A stretch of DNA of 64,000 bases from Cephalopachus bancanus (lineage: Eukaryota > Chordata > Mammalia > Primates > Tarsiidae): NCBI GenBank assembly GCA_027257055.1, contig JAPVLO010000574.1, positions 372,001 through 436,000 of the forward strand, given 5' to 3'. Under the pieces are notes generated by a model. It was not told the DNA's origin, ran no database searches, and worked only from the letters and a program-made list of their open reading frames with translations. Both the position numbers and the translations under genes were made by a program. Positions 26,717 to 38,884 of this stretch are shown here, in pieces (the first letter of the stretch is position 1; each line of letters starts with the position of its first letter).

Positions 26717-26828
26717 AATTCACTCTGTGTCTCAGGCTGGAGTACAGTGGCATGATTATGGCTCATCACAGCCTCAAACTCCTGGGTTCAAATATACTCA
26801 CTTCCTGAGTAGCAGGGACTGAGTATAC
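26717..26828 (-). mobile_element. Alu monomer-like SINE (antisense)
   Basis: 'ctcaggctggagtacagtggcatgattatggctcatcacagcctcaaactcctgggttcaa' then 'cctgagtagcagggactgag' is a single old Alu-type arm. It predates the lineage-specific dimers in this window and has a different consensus. Confidence 0.8.
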
Positions 26829-26874
26829 AGTAAGTAGTCATAAAATTAGTGTTTATTTAAATTAATCATTCAAA

Positions 26875-27165
26875 TTCCTGCATTTATTTATTATAAGTTC
26901 ATGAGCACCTACTATGTTCATAACACTGGACATCAAGAAAACAAATAAATAATATATGATCTCTCCTCTGAAGAAGTTTATATTGTAGCTTGGAGAGTGA
27001 TACACATAAATAGTTAGAAAACAGTACAGGACTACCATTCAAAAAAAGATATCAAGAAGCAATATATAACTAAAAGAAAATGAGGAAACAAAATCAGGCA
27101 ATTCAGGCATCAGAAAAAGGAGAGCTAAGCTGAGACTTAGAAGAGATAAGCTGAATATTAAAAAG
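26875..27165 (-). mobile_element. L2-type LINE tail (antisense)
   Basis: 'ttcatgagcacctactatgttcataacactggacatcaag' and 'ctgaagaagtttatattgtagcttgg' followed by 'ctaagctgagacttagaagag' match the antisense L2-type tail. Confidence 0.55.
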
Positions 27166-27169
27166 TGAG

Positions 27170-27935
27170 AGAGATGGAGAAAAGGCAACTCATATGCTGC
27201 TGGTGAGAATATATATTAGTACAGCCACAAAACAATTTGGAAGTTCCTCAAAAAATTAAAAGTATAACTACCATATGATCCAACAAACTAAATATATATC
27301 CAAGGGATATGAAACCAGTATATCAAAGCGATATCTGTACTTCTATATTTATTACAGCACTATTCACAATAGCTAAGATACACAATCAACCTAACTGTGC
27401 ATCAAGAGATGAATGAAGAAAATAAAATGTGATATATATCTATATACATCTGTATCTATATATACACACACACACAATGTAGTACTATTCAGTCATTAAA
27501 AAATAATGAATTCCTGTCATTTGTAGCAACGTGGATAAACCTGAAGAATATTATGTTAAGTGAAATAAGACAAAGCCATACAAATACCACATGATTTCAC
27601 TTGTATATGGAATCTAAAAAGTTGTTCTCTTGGAAGTAGAGAGTAGAATAGTGGTTACCAGAGAACGGGGAAGGGGTATGGAAAGAGATTAATCCATGAT
27701 ACAAGGTTACAGTAAAATAGGAAGAATAAGTTCTGTTATCTTATTACATAGTAAGATGACTAAAGTTAACAACATATATTTCAAAATAGCTAGAAGAAAG
27801 GTTACTGAATGTTCTCATCGTCCTAAAATTATATATGTTTAACACTACGTATATGCTAATTACCCTGGATCAGTCATTATACAATGTACACTTGCACCAA
27901 AACATCACATTGTATCCCATAGTTACATATAATTA
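27170..27935 (+). mobile_element. L1M LINE, 3' end
   Basis: Complete co-linear old L1 3' end: 'ctgctggtgagaatatatattagtacagcc', 'ttattacagcactattcacaatagc', 'gcaacgtggataaacctgaagaatattatgttaagtg', 'tggttaccagagaacgggg' and a terminal 'caccaaaacatcacattgtatcccatag'. It contains a (TA/CA)n stretch at 27434-27475. Confidence 0.9.
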
Positions 27936-28759
27936 TTACATGTCAATCATACATTTTTTGAAAAGGTTAGAGAGGTTAAAAGCATTTCAGATAGGGGAAC
28001 TGGACTGAGTGAGAAGAGCAGATATGAGAGTTCAGGGTTTACGCAGATAATTGGGGAGAAAGTTAAGTTTTTAAAAAATAGACTGAGGCCAGAAAGTAGA
28101 TGGACATGAATGATGAATGTCTGATATAGGATTCCAGACTTGTTAAAACAGTCATTCACTGATGGTTCACATGCATAGTGGGAAACTGTTACGTGTTGGA
28201 TATCAAACAATCGTTTCCTCTGTCTCAGGGTACTTTTACTTTTGTTCGAGAACAGTTCAACGGGATTATAACCAAAGTCCTTACCCTCATGCAGTCAGAT
28301 AGATGACAAACAATTACATTAAAAATGACTAAAGTTCTAGTTTGTCTCAATGTCAACATCATGATTAAAATATTCTGGCTATGGGGTCATGCTGTGCTCC
28401 CTGTTTCCTTGGTTTCCAGAAACACTTCAGTTTCTGGCTGTTTCCAGGCCTGACTTACTAGCTTCCCATAGATTCTGTGAGACCCTGATATTTTTCCAAT
28501 TAATTAAATTTTACATAAGTTAGTCACAGTTTACTTCTGTTGCTTTCAATTAAAAAGTCCTAATTAAAGACTGGATTAACGTGATTAAGTAAATTCCGAA
28601 GGCCACACAGGTAGCAAATGCAAAAAGTTCATATGTTTGGCTCTGTAATCTAAATTCTATAAAATTACTTACCAGAGAATGTGTGGCAGGCCGAGATCTA
28701 AATTCTTGTTTAAACTCTAGTTTAAATTTTCAAATATTCTTATCCCTACATCATGCTGG

Positions 28760-28980
28760 CATTAAATGAGAAGTCAATGCAGATTTTTAAGGATACAATA
28801 TAATGAAAATGGTATTTTAGAAAGGTTAATTTCACAGCAGAATGTAGGTTAGAAGGAAAGCAGGGGAGCTTGAGGTGGGGAGATAAATGAATAAGATGGG
28901 GGAAATCATCTACATGGGAAATGACAGGAATGTGAATAGTGAAATGACTGCTGGATTATAAGAGTATAGAGGGAAACAGT
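28760..28980 (-). mobile_element. L2-type LINE remnant (antisense)
   Basis: Weak match to an antisense L2 layout: 'aaaggttaatttcacagcagaatgtaggttagaaggaaagcaggggagc' resembles the 'gatcactctggcagcagtgtggaggatggattgg' block. Confidence 0.4.
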
Positions 28981-30239
28981 TACTACAATACTCTATAATA
29001 GTTATCTCTCTGAAATGTGCATCCCATTAATTTTTTTGCTGTTTTATAATAACTTTGGTCCAGTGATTTGAAATTTCAGTCCAGTAAGCATAAGTCTTAC
29101 TGAATTAAACAGAATCTCTTAGTAAGCATATTATAAACTTAAAAGCAAGTGTACATCATTTGTAGCTAAATTAGGTGCCTATCATTTGCAGAAAAAAATG
29201 CAATTTGCCCAGTGATTTTGTGATCAAGCAACATTTTATGGCTTCAAATCATTATAAAACCAAAGGAAAAGCATATTACTAAATTCAGATAGACATTTGT
29301 AGAAATTGGCTCCAGTTTTTCCTACAAGGGTAAAAACAAACTTTTCAGAAGAATGGTTGACCCACTCATAATCTTCATTTTCCAGGCAAAAAAATCTCTA
29401 GAAACAAGAATCATTTTCTCCATTAAAAATAGCTGTACAAGTCAATGGAAAAAAGGATGTGAGTTTCAAAATGAGAGGACATGAGACATTTAGAATAAAA
29501 CAAATTTTACAGTATACAGACTGTAAGCATAATGGAGAGGAGGACAGTGCTGCCTCTGATAACTTTATAATCATCTCAACAAAATATCATGTATAAAGGC
29601 TTCAAATACCAATTGGAATAAAGCATAAACTTGCTGACAAATGGTGCAATTTTCATGGCACTAATGTATTATAATAATAAGTTATCATGATAACCAACCT
29701 GCAGGAGTGTTGTTCAAGTGAATGATAGTTCCTACTTTGCAAAGTAGGAATTCAGATACTGTGTCAGCTCTTTATATAAATTTTGACCAACTAGTGACCC
29801 AAATTTTGTTCAGTGTTACTCATTGTTTTCTTAAATTTTTGCGTTTTAATTATATACATAATATAAGCTTATTGTTTTAGAAATTCAAGAAATGCTTCAA
29901 AATAGAAAACAAAAAATTAAAGCTGTTCCTTCCATCTAATTAGTTGTTTCCTTCCTGGTGTATACATTGCCAGACATTTTTTATGTACATGCAAATAAAC
30001 ACACATCCACAGACTATATATACATCTATACTTTTTATATAGATGAGATGATACAAAAGATATTGTTTCACAATTTGCCTTTTGGTTTGACACTATTATA
30101 AATGGCTTTTGTATGTATTGAGAACTAGGTATTTTGTTTTGTTTTGTTTTAAGTTACTAAAGCAGATATGTTTTTAAGCTTTTGTTTCTGGCATTTTTCC
30201 AACCATCTAAATGTTTTCGTACACGCTTTTTATGTTAAA

Positions 30240-31065
30240 AAAAAAGATGACTTCTGTCATAAGACAGACACACAGACCAATGGAACAGAATAGAAGATAA
30301 CCCAGAAATAAATGCACATATGTACAGCCAAGTGATTGCAGACAAAGGCACCAAAAACACTCGATGAGGAAAGGACAGTCTCTTCAAAAAATGGTGCTGG
30401 GAATACTAGATATCCATATGCAGAAAAATGAAACCCCCATCTCTTACTGTATATAAAAATGAACTTGAAACGAATCAAAAACCTAAATGTAAGACTTAAA
30501 AGTATAAAAATTAGAAGAAAACATAAAGTAAATACTTTAGGACATTGGTTTGGGAAAAGACTTTATGAATGAGGCCTCAAAAGTACAGGCAACAAAAGCA
30601 CAAATAAACAAATGGGATTATATCAAACTAAGAAGTTCCTTCATAGCAAAGGAAACAATCAACAGTGTGAAAAGGCAACCTACAGAATGGGAGAAAATAT
30701 CTGCAAACTACTCATCCAATAGGGCATTAATATCTAGAATGTACAAGGAACTCAAACATTTCAACAATCAAAAAAACCAGATAAAAATTTATCTGAACAT
30801 TTTTCAAAAGAAGACATACAAATGGCAAAAAAGTATATGAAAAATGATCAACATCACTAAGCTTCAGAGAAATGCAAACCAAAATCACAATTAGGCATTA
30901 TTTCATCCAGTTAGAATAGCTATTATCAGAAAGACAAAAAGCAACAAATACTAGTGATGATGCGAAGAAAAGAAAACTGCCATACACTGTTGATGGGAAT
31001 GTAAACTAGTACAGTCACTGTGGAGAATAGTATAGCGATTCCTCAAAAAACTGAATGTATATTTT
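30240..31065 (+). mobile_element. L1 LINE, ORF2 3' half
   Basis: 'accaatggaacagaatagaagataacccagaaataaa', 'aaaatggtgctgggaatactagatatccatatgcag', 'gccgcaaaagtacaggcaacaaaagc'-like, 'tctgcaaactactcatccaatagg' and 'actgttgatgggaatgtaaactagtacagtcactgtggag' are in proper order. A 96-codon frame (30550-30840) is the longest surviving ORF2 piece. Confidence 0.93.
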
Positions 31066-31801
31066 AAACAATAAAAATATTTGGAGAAGTAGGACAGAAA
31101 AATTCAATGTGGTACGTAGCTAATGCTTAATTCAAGTAACATGCTATGATAACATACAAAGGTAGTCTGTTGCTCAGAGTAGCCTTTTTTATGAGATATT
31201 CAGAATACAATTTATTAAAATGAGAAGCCCTAGTATTTTGATATATATTTTCCTTTAAATGACTATTGTATGCAAAGCAGTTTTCAGATCATTATTTTCT
31301 AGAAATATTGTCCTTTAGAAAGAAAACACTAATGAAACAGGAGGATTAAGTAAATAGACAATTTAATTTAATATTAAATGTGATTTCCAGAATTTTTCTC
31401 CTGCAGAATCTGTATGGCCCCCTAGGTATTAATAGTGTGTGAGGTGTACTATTTAGAAGTTTGCTGCTAAAACACCAGTTACTTAAAACTTGAAAACTTA
31501 GTAAACTAATGTGATTTGTTGCATGGCAGTTATTCATCAGTATATTTGGCACAATTAGGAGACAATTGGTAAATAAAATTAGGATGTAATTAATAGCTGA
31601 AAATGACTTTTATTTATGCAGCAAGTAAAAATGGCCCTACTGACAGGAAGCCATTCATCTGTAAGGTAATTTATTAGTACAGTACTAAGTATATTCTTAT
31701 ATAGAGAAATACTTTGTGCACGTATACAGGACTATACACAAGAAATATCTTGGTACCTGTCCTAGGAAAGTTTAAAATATACTTAGGAAAAGAAAGTTAG
31801 T

Positions 31802-31813
31802 TCTCTTTCTCTT

Positions 31814-31851
<38 letters not shown>

Positions 31852-31862
31852 TGTGTGTGTTT
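31802..31862. repeat. Compound (TC)n(TG)n microsatellite
   Basis: A CT-rich run passes into about 14 GT units and ends in a T-run. Confidence 0.97.
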
Positions 31863-31989
31863 TTGCATAAATGTAAGAAATAACCTATGTTTATGATAAA
31901 GCCTGCAAAAATGTAAATGTGTCCAAAATAAATAAGCCCTGAAGGAAAGGAAGAGTTAATGGACTATGTTCCATCGGGTTCCAGAAGAA

Positions 31990-32190
31990 GATAAGTTTAT
32001 TAAAGACTGATTGAACACTCAGTATGTTATAAAAGTTTTCCACGTATTATGTCATTTAAAGCTCACTATGGTTCTGTGAGGTGGGTACTATTATTATTCC
32101 TCATTTTACAAATAAGGAAACTGAGGCATTAAGAAGTTAAAAAATTAGCCCTAGGTCACCAGAGGGTAAAAGACATAGCTTGTATCTATA
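31990..32190 (-). mobile_element. MIR SINE (antisense)
   Basis: 'gtgaggtgggtactattattattcctcattttacaaataaggaaactgaggcattaagaagtt' is a clear MIR complement, followed by 'ccctaggtcaccagagggtaaa'. Confidence 0.88.
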
Positions 32191-32558
32191 CACATGTCTG
32201 ATTCCAGACAGTGGAATATCACTAAAAGTTTGAGATTAGAGCAGGGATATGATCAATATTTTCTTTGAGATTTTGCAAAGAATTATGTGTAGTATATATG
32301 AGAAGGGAAGAGCAAGGGAAGAGCTTGGAGGCCGCTACAAGCAGCTTGGTCAACTAGTCTAATCATTTATGTAATTCTCTCTTTATTTCATATTTATCCT
32401 TTCTTACAGAGAAGGCGGGACACATTCTCATGATGTCAGATAATGTAACAACGTCAACTAAGGTATCCAGTTACCTCTAAATAGAAAATGATTACTCTTC
32501 TAGACAGACAAATCACTGGTTATAACAAAAGACAGACAAATCTACTAAATATTATATA

Positions 32559-32832
32559 GTAAGTCTCCTATGTACAAACGAGTTCCATTACAAGAGCACA
32601 TTCATAAGTCAAATTTGTTCCTAAGTCCAAAACAAAGTTAGCCTAGTACCCAACTAACACCATTGGCTATATAGTACTGTACTGAAATAGGTTTATAATA
32701 CTTTTCACACAAGTATTACATAAAAACAAATATAAAGTATACAAAAGTACAACCACTTGTAGAGGGTGCACACACTTGACAATGTACGCCAGACATGTAA
32801 TATGAAGGCTAGTATGAAGGGGACTTATTGTA
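32559..32832. mobile_element. Tigger/pogo-like MITE
   Basis: Left end AGTAAGTCTCCTATGTACAA and right end GGGGACTTATTGT are inverted. The interior 'gttagcctagtacccaactaacaccattggctatatagtactgtactg' is a Tigger-type DNA-transposon layout. An internally deleted, nonautonomous copy with no transposase frame. Confidence 0.75.
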
Positions 32833-33370
32833 ATTTAAAAATTTTGTTGACATCTGTTTTAAGAGTCACTAAATAAAAGTGATGAATCTAGAGAGCTTAT
32901 GCCTCTATTTCTTGTTTCTTTCTCTGTCTTAAGCAGATTTTTGATAAATAAAAGCAACAATTACTTCATTGATATTTTGTTTGTTTACTCACTTGTAGTC
33001 AGTCATAATGGAGTTCCCTCTTTTTTTCAACCGTGAGTTACAGAAGCATTAGCTATATTCACCTTGAAAATATTAATACAAGATTTGCTGAAGTATTAGT
33101 CTTTACTACATGCTAAGTATATAATTTAATAGAAAATTCTGCCAGAGTGGAGAGTAGCTAAACCAAGGATATTAGTTCTCACTTTAACAATAAAATGTGA
33201 CTTTGGATCACAAGGCAAATTCAACTTATTTCCTAAATTGAAAAAGATGGTACATATGTGAAACACAGCAACTCAAGCTAATTAAATTCATTAGCCTTAA
33301 TGTAGGATTGTGCTTATTTAACTGGGATAGGGATCCTTATGTCACCCTGTGAAAGGTATTATAATAGTAA

Positions 33371-33655
33371 TAGGTCAGGCATGGTGGCTTATGCCTGTAG
33401 TGTGGCTCATGCCTTTAATCTCAGCACTTTGGAAGGCTGATATGGGAGAACTGATTGAGGGTAAGAGTTTAAAACCAGCCTGGGCAACACAATGAAATCC
33501 CTTCTTTATGAAAAATTTAAAAAACTAGCTGTAGTCCTAGCTACCAGTGAGGCTCAGCTGAGAGGACTGTTTGAGCTCAGGAGTATCAGCTTACACTAAG
33601 CCACTGAACTCCAGCTTGGGTGACAGAGTGAAACTCTGTGTCTAAAAATAGTAAT
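33371..33655 (+). mobile_element. Old Alu dimer (AluJ-like)
   Basis: 'aggcatggtggcttatgcctgtag' through 'cagcttgggtgacagagtgaaactctgtg', with an (AAT)n tail. It lacks the lineage-specific GGCCGGGAGCGGCCACTG block, so it is older than the other dimers. The 5' end holds a small internal duplication of the 'gtggcttatgcctgtag' part. Confidence 0.85.
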
Positions 33656-33659
33656 AATA

Positions 33660-33975
33660 ATAATAGTCAACATTTATTGAGTCTTTATTCATCTGATAAG
33701 TAATATACATAAATTATCACCTTAATTCTTATAAAATAACCATATAGGACAGATAGTTCCTTTCAATAGAATTATTTTTATAAATGAGAAAACCATAGTT
33801 CAGATATGTGTGACTTATCCAGGGTCTATAGGACAGACAGTTCCTATCATTATATTTCTTTTTATAGATGAGAAAACCATGGTTCAGAGATGTGTGACTT
33901 ATCCAGGGTCACACAAGCAGCAGGTTGCAGGATTTAAATCCAGGCAGTCTGACTCCAGGGCCTGGGCCGTCCACC
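33660..33975 (-). mobile_element. MIR SINE (antisense) with 84-bp tandem duplication
   Basis: 'caacatttattgagtctttattcatctg' through 'ggtcacacaagcagcaggttgcaggatttaaatccaggcagtctgactccagggcc' is an antisense MIR. The central part is present twice in tandem: 33743-33826 and 33827-33910, 84 bases each, differing at about ten positions. An 85-codon frame at 33810-34067 results from this and is not a gene. Confidence 0.9.
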
Positions 33976-34564
33976 TGAAACTAACAGTAATAGGGATCAT
34001 CATAGTGAATCTTCCTGGTTGTCAAATTTACTCAGAGATAGGAAATCTTATCCTGTATACAAACTAATATTGGTAAACTATAGAATACAATTCAAATATT
34101 CAAAATAAAATTATGTTTTTAAAATGTGTAGACTTCAACAGAGTTTCATGCTTTCAATGGGTAGCTTCTAGTCACACCTTCAGGCCCCTCAAAGTACAGG
34201 TTCCACTGCTGCTAGAGATATTTTAATGGGAAAATTCCTAAGATATTTCTCATTTAATTGTGAATTGAATACTTTGGCATTTAAGTTCCAACCTCCCAGT
34301 GTTTGGATGCAAGTCAAATAAAGTCATTAGGCATGTTAGAATTAATGGAACCCATATTATTTTTTTAAATTAAATTAGCTTGTTCTAATATATCCTGTCA
34401 GTTCAAGATAAGATTCTTGGGTAAGCCAGAAAAATATGAGGACTGGTTCCCTGAAAGCTGCTGACATTGTGAGAATATGTTATCAGAGAAATGAAGGGTG
34501 GTCACGCCTGTCACTTAACTCTAGTTTTAGTGCCTCTATCCAAAAGTCCATTCACTTTTGTTCA

Positions 34565-34840
34565 TTAAAGATGATATAGTAGAGTGGTTAAGAAATTAGC
34601 ATCTGGAGTCAGGTCATTTGGTTCCACACCTGAACTCTTCCAATTATAAACTATGTAACTTTAAGCGAGTTATATATTTAGTATCTTCAATGAGAATAAG
34701 ATGATATGATGATAATATCATATGAAGATGGTATGAGAAAGACAATGAACTACTATACAGTTTCTTTAAAATAAAATAGTAAAAGTAAAGTACTCGGTCC
34801 AGTGTTACATTGAAAGTGACAGTCAGTTATTATTATTCAG
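34565..34840 (+). mobile_element. MIR SINE
   Basis: 'atatagtagagtggttaagaaattagcatctggagtcaggtcatttggttccacacctg' is the tRNA-derived head, followed by a diverged core and a 'gtgacagtcagttattattatt' tail. Nearly full length. Confidence 0.85.
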
Positions 34841-35879
34841 TAACACCTATGAACATAATGCTAAGGATAATAATCCATTATTAGAGGACCTTAACAATCT
34901 TCATTTATTTATTAATCTGCCTCTAAAACAAACTCAACATTTGGAAAAATGACTTTTTGAATGTATAATAATATACGTACAAGTGTGTTAACACATCGTT
35001 TGTAGTGATGAACACCTGGAAACACCTAGATTTTTTTCTCAACAGGTTATGCCTCAGTTTCCCCAGTGTGCATAAGGAGATTGGACTAGATGTTCTTTCA
35101 AATCCCTCCCACATTCACCAAGCTAAAGATTTTCACAGAGCTATCAAGGTGAGGCCATTACTCTAAGCAATAGAAAAATAAAATCTAAATTATTAGGTGG
35201 GCATTTAAAATTAAGTCACAATGCATAGTACTGTAAATGACCCATACATAAAAAGGCAAAATGACAGGTTATAAATATCAAAAAAAGTCAATATTTAACA
35301 AATGTAGAGTCATTATATTGTAAGATATAGGTAGTTAGTTGTATATAAGTCTTATAGTTTTCACTCTCAAAATGAGTTTAAAAAATTAATGGGATCAAAA
35401 ATAACATGAGACTCAATGAGCATGAGGTTTAGATAAAAAGGTTATGTAATTTAGGACTGTCAGGAATTTTCTAACTTCTTGATAAAGGGGCTATGTGTAG
35501 TGTAAAATATTAAAACAATACCTAGGTTGTTATTTCATTTTCAAATATATTTTTGTTTGTTTTTACATTGAAGTAGCAGGAGACATTCTTTAGGCAGATA
35601 ACACCAAGCAGGATGGGTAGCTATTTGACCTTATAGAACTATCAGGAATTAATATTATTAAGATCAAGGAGCCAACATTCATGATTCCTTTACTCATTCA
35701 AATGAGACTTGGAAAAATCTCTTGTTGTAGAACCTTATGCTGCTTTCAAAACAGAAGTCACAGCACAGGCAGAAGGAAAATGCTATGAATGGCTTGAGAC
35801 TATGTAACAAGGCTTCTTTACATGCAATCTTGATAAATAAACATGTGAAAAATAGCAAACAATACTGAATCTTCATTTT

Positions 35880-36010
35880 ATGTGCCATTTTTAGCGACAT
35901 TTTAGACAGGAGAAACAGAGGCAAAAAAGTGAAATAAACTGCTTAATAAGGGATAGAGCTAATAAGGGGAAAAGCCAGGACTTAAGCCCAGAGCTTATGT
36001 CATTATGTCT
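35880..36010 (-). mobile_element. MIR SINE (antisense)
   Basis: 'tttagacaggagaaacagaggcaaaaaagtgaaataaactgcttaataagg' and 'agccaggacttaagcccagagctt' match the antisense MIR core. Confidence 0.6.
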
Positions 36011-36336
36011 CACTAAGGAAATCTAATGCTGAGACTTGATTATTATTGAGGTATTCTTTTTAAGTATTAGGAAAGAGTTTTGTGAATGGTGTATCACTTG
36101 TGTGCCATCTGATATAAAAATGACCAACAGTTCTGAGGAGCTGTAGAATATGTATTTGTTCCCACCAGCAGATATATATGCAGTACCATAAGACTATTTT
36201 TTTTCCTGAGGAGGCACCTAACAAAATTAATTAAAAATATATGGGTATTCTTGATGAAAATTGGCAAAAACGTCAATTTGAGCTGCTTCTTACTTTGCCT
36301 AAAAAAATTACAAAATTTGGAAATAGCTACTGCATG

Positions 36337-36370
36337 GTGTGTGTGTGTGTGTGTGCGCGCATACACACAT
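36337..36370. repeat. (TG)n microsatellite
   Basis: About ten GT units followed by GCGCGC and a short ACACAC run. Confidence 0.95.
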
Positions 36371-36589
36371 TGATTCACTATTGAGTCTTTGATTTTCCCT
36401 TCTTCCTTAGTAAAATTAAATACTTCCAAACTTGCAATAAAAAAGGTTTCCTTTATTTAAATTTTAGGGTGGATATTATTCAGATGAGTACTACAGGCAA
36501 AAGATTCTTGATCACTCTTGTAAAAGAATTCCTCCATGATGTGGTTGTACATTTTTGAACGTGTGTTACTTTAAGTTGAAAACTAGCAT

Positions 36590-37288
36590 TAACAACCCAG
36601 GCAAAAATAAACAAATGATATTACATCAAACTAAAAAGCTTCTGTGCATCAACAGAAATAATCAATAGAATGAGGAGGCAACATATGGAATGAATAATAT
36701 ATTTACAAACCATACATATGATAAGGGGTTACATGTCCAATATATAAGGAACTCAAACCACTCAAACTCAATAATAAATAACCTGATTTTTTTTTTTAAT
36801 GGGCAAAGGATCTGAATAGGTAAGCTTTCAAAAGTCACACAGATGGCCAATAGGTACATGAAGAAATTCTTGACGTTAATCATCAGGGAAACTAAAACCA
36901 CAATGAGATGTTACCTCACACCAACAGGCTATTATCAAAAAAAAAAAAAAAAAAAGAAAGAAAGAAAGAAAAGGAGAGAAGGGAACACTTGCACACTGTT
37001 GGTGGGAATGTAAACTAATATAGCCATTATAAAACACAGTATGAAGATTCCTCGAAAAATTAAAACTGGAACTATCATAGGATCCAGTTAATCCCCCTAC
37101 TAGGAATTTCATATTCAAATGATATGAAATAAATATATTGCATATATTTTATTCATCATTGCAATATATTGATTGTTCATTGCAGTATTATTCAGAAAAA
37201 CCATGATATAAAATCAACCTAAGTATTCATCAACAGATGAATAAAGAAAGAAAATCTGGTATATATGCAAAAGGAAATACTAGCCTTT
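36590..37288 (+). mobile_element. L1 LINE, ORF2 3' part (5' portion of a split copy)
   Basis: 'atcaaactaaaaagcttctgtgcatc', 'gggcaaaggatctgaatag', 'tgttggtgggaatgtaaactaatatagccat' and 'aatccccctactaggaat' are ORF2 landmarks. The copy is split by the Alu at 37303. An A-run plus (GAAA)n lies at 36938-36975. Confidence 0.9.
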
Positions 37289-37302
37289 AAAAAGAAGGAA
37301 AT

Positions 37303-37630
37303 CAGCTGGGCTCGGTGGCTCAGCCTGTAATCCCGTGCCTTTGGGAGGCTGAGGTGAGTGGATTGCCCGAGCCCGTGGGTTCGAGACCCGCCTGGGCAGC
37401 GAGACCTCATCTCTACAATAAATCAAAAAATCAGCCAGGCGTGGTAGCGCATGCCTGTAATTCTGGCTACTCGGAAGGCTGAGGGGGAAGGATCGCCAGA
37501 GCCCAGCAGGTCGAGGCTGCGGTGGCCAGGAGCGGCCACTGCACTCCAGTCTGGGCGACAGAGTGAGACTCCAACTCAAAAAAAAAAAATAAATAAAAAT
37601 TTAAAAATAAATAAATAAATAAATAAAAAT
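37303..37630 (+). mobile_element. Alu dimer, full length, inserted in L1
   Basis: Flanked by perfect AAAAAGAAGGAAAT duplications (37289-37302 and 37631-37644). The tail has become an (AAATA)/(AAAT) array. Shortened left-arm form (GGGCAGCGAGACC). A 99-codon minus-strand frame over it is an Alu artefact. Confidence 0.98.
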
Positions 37631-37644
37631 AAAAAGAAGGAAAT

Positions 37645-37975
37645 TCTGTTATTTGTGGAAACATGGATGAATCTGGAGGACGTTATGCTAAGTAAAATAA
37701 ACTAGGCACAGAAAGACAAATACCACATGATTTTACTTTTATATGGAGCATTAAAAAAGTCGAATTAATAGAGACAGAGTAAAATGGTGGTTACTAAAGG
37801 ATGGGGAGTGGGGGGATTGGGGAGATGTTGCTCAAAAGAAACAAAATTTCAGTTAGACAGAAGGAATAAGTTTAAGTTCAAGAGATTTATTGTATATCAT
37901 GGTGGCCATGGTTAATCACAATATTTTATATACTTGAAAACTGCTAAGAGAGTAGATTTTAAGTATTCCAAAAAA
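37645..37975 (+). mobile_element. L1 LINE, 3' end (3' portion of the split copy)
   Basis: Continues the L1 broken by the Alu: 'gaaacatggatgaatctggaggacgttatgctaagt', 'ccacatgattttacttttatatgg', 'tggtggttactaaaggatgg', ending in a short A-run. Confidence 0.9.
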
Positions 37976-38884
37976 AAAGTATGTGAGGCAATGCATGTTA
38001 GAAAGTTTGATTTAGTCATTCAGCATGAATACCTATAACAGAACAACATTATATGCCATATACATAATTTTACCTGTCAATTAAAAATTTTAAAAACTAG
38101 CATTACATTGAATATCCAAATTAATAACTTATTTTTCTTATTTGCCATTGCATTAGTTGTATCTGCCCTTTTAAACTCCATGCAGTTAAGTGCCAGACAT
38201 GTAAGTTACAAATACATAACATATATAGACGAGTGTATATATGTTAATCAAAAGCCATAGCAACATACCATTTTCTGTTCATTTGGGTGTATCCTTTTTA
38301 AATAAATAAGAATGAAAGGAAAATTTTTGTTTTGCAAATCACAGTGTAAAATAACCACAACCAATATGTTTCATTATTACTCCTTTTTAACCATGAATTA
38401 TTAACAGTTTGAAAATAATGTCTATTTCCATTTTAGTAAACAAGTCTCTCTTATCAGATGTGAGTAAAACAAACACTATTTGTGTTTCTCAATAATGCTA
38501 CCATTTCTGTGGCTGCACTGTAGACAGCTACACACTGGCAACTTCACAAAAATAGCACATTTGTTTCTTGTTTTGCTATTTGTTTTCTAGTTTTTTACTG
38601 CTGCTATCTGTCTCTTATATATTTGGGAACAGAAATAAATGGTTGAGGACGAAGATCCAGCTGTTGTAACTGTCTCTACTGTAATGATACTTTGCAATCT
38701 CACAATTTTGTTCTTATTCCTTCCCAAATGCATCTAACAAATAGCTACCAATTAGTTGATTAAAATAAGCACACAGGGGAATTGAATAGAGTCCAATATA
38801 AACCTACACATGCATAGGCAACTATTTTTTTTCAGTTTGGGGGAATTAGTTTCATTTTTTTCTAGAGCTTAAATTTATAAATAA

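Noticed and set aside
26407..26822. Pro/Ser/Leu-rich frames of 112-133 codons
   Set aside because: They are translations of the polypyrimidine array in three frames.
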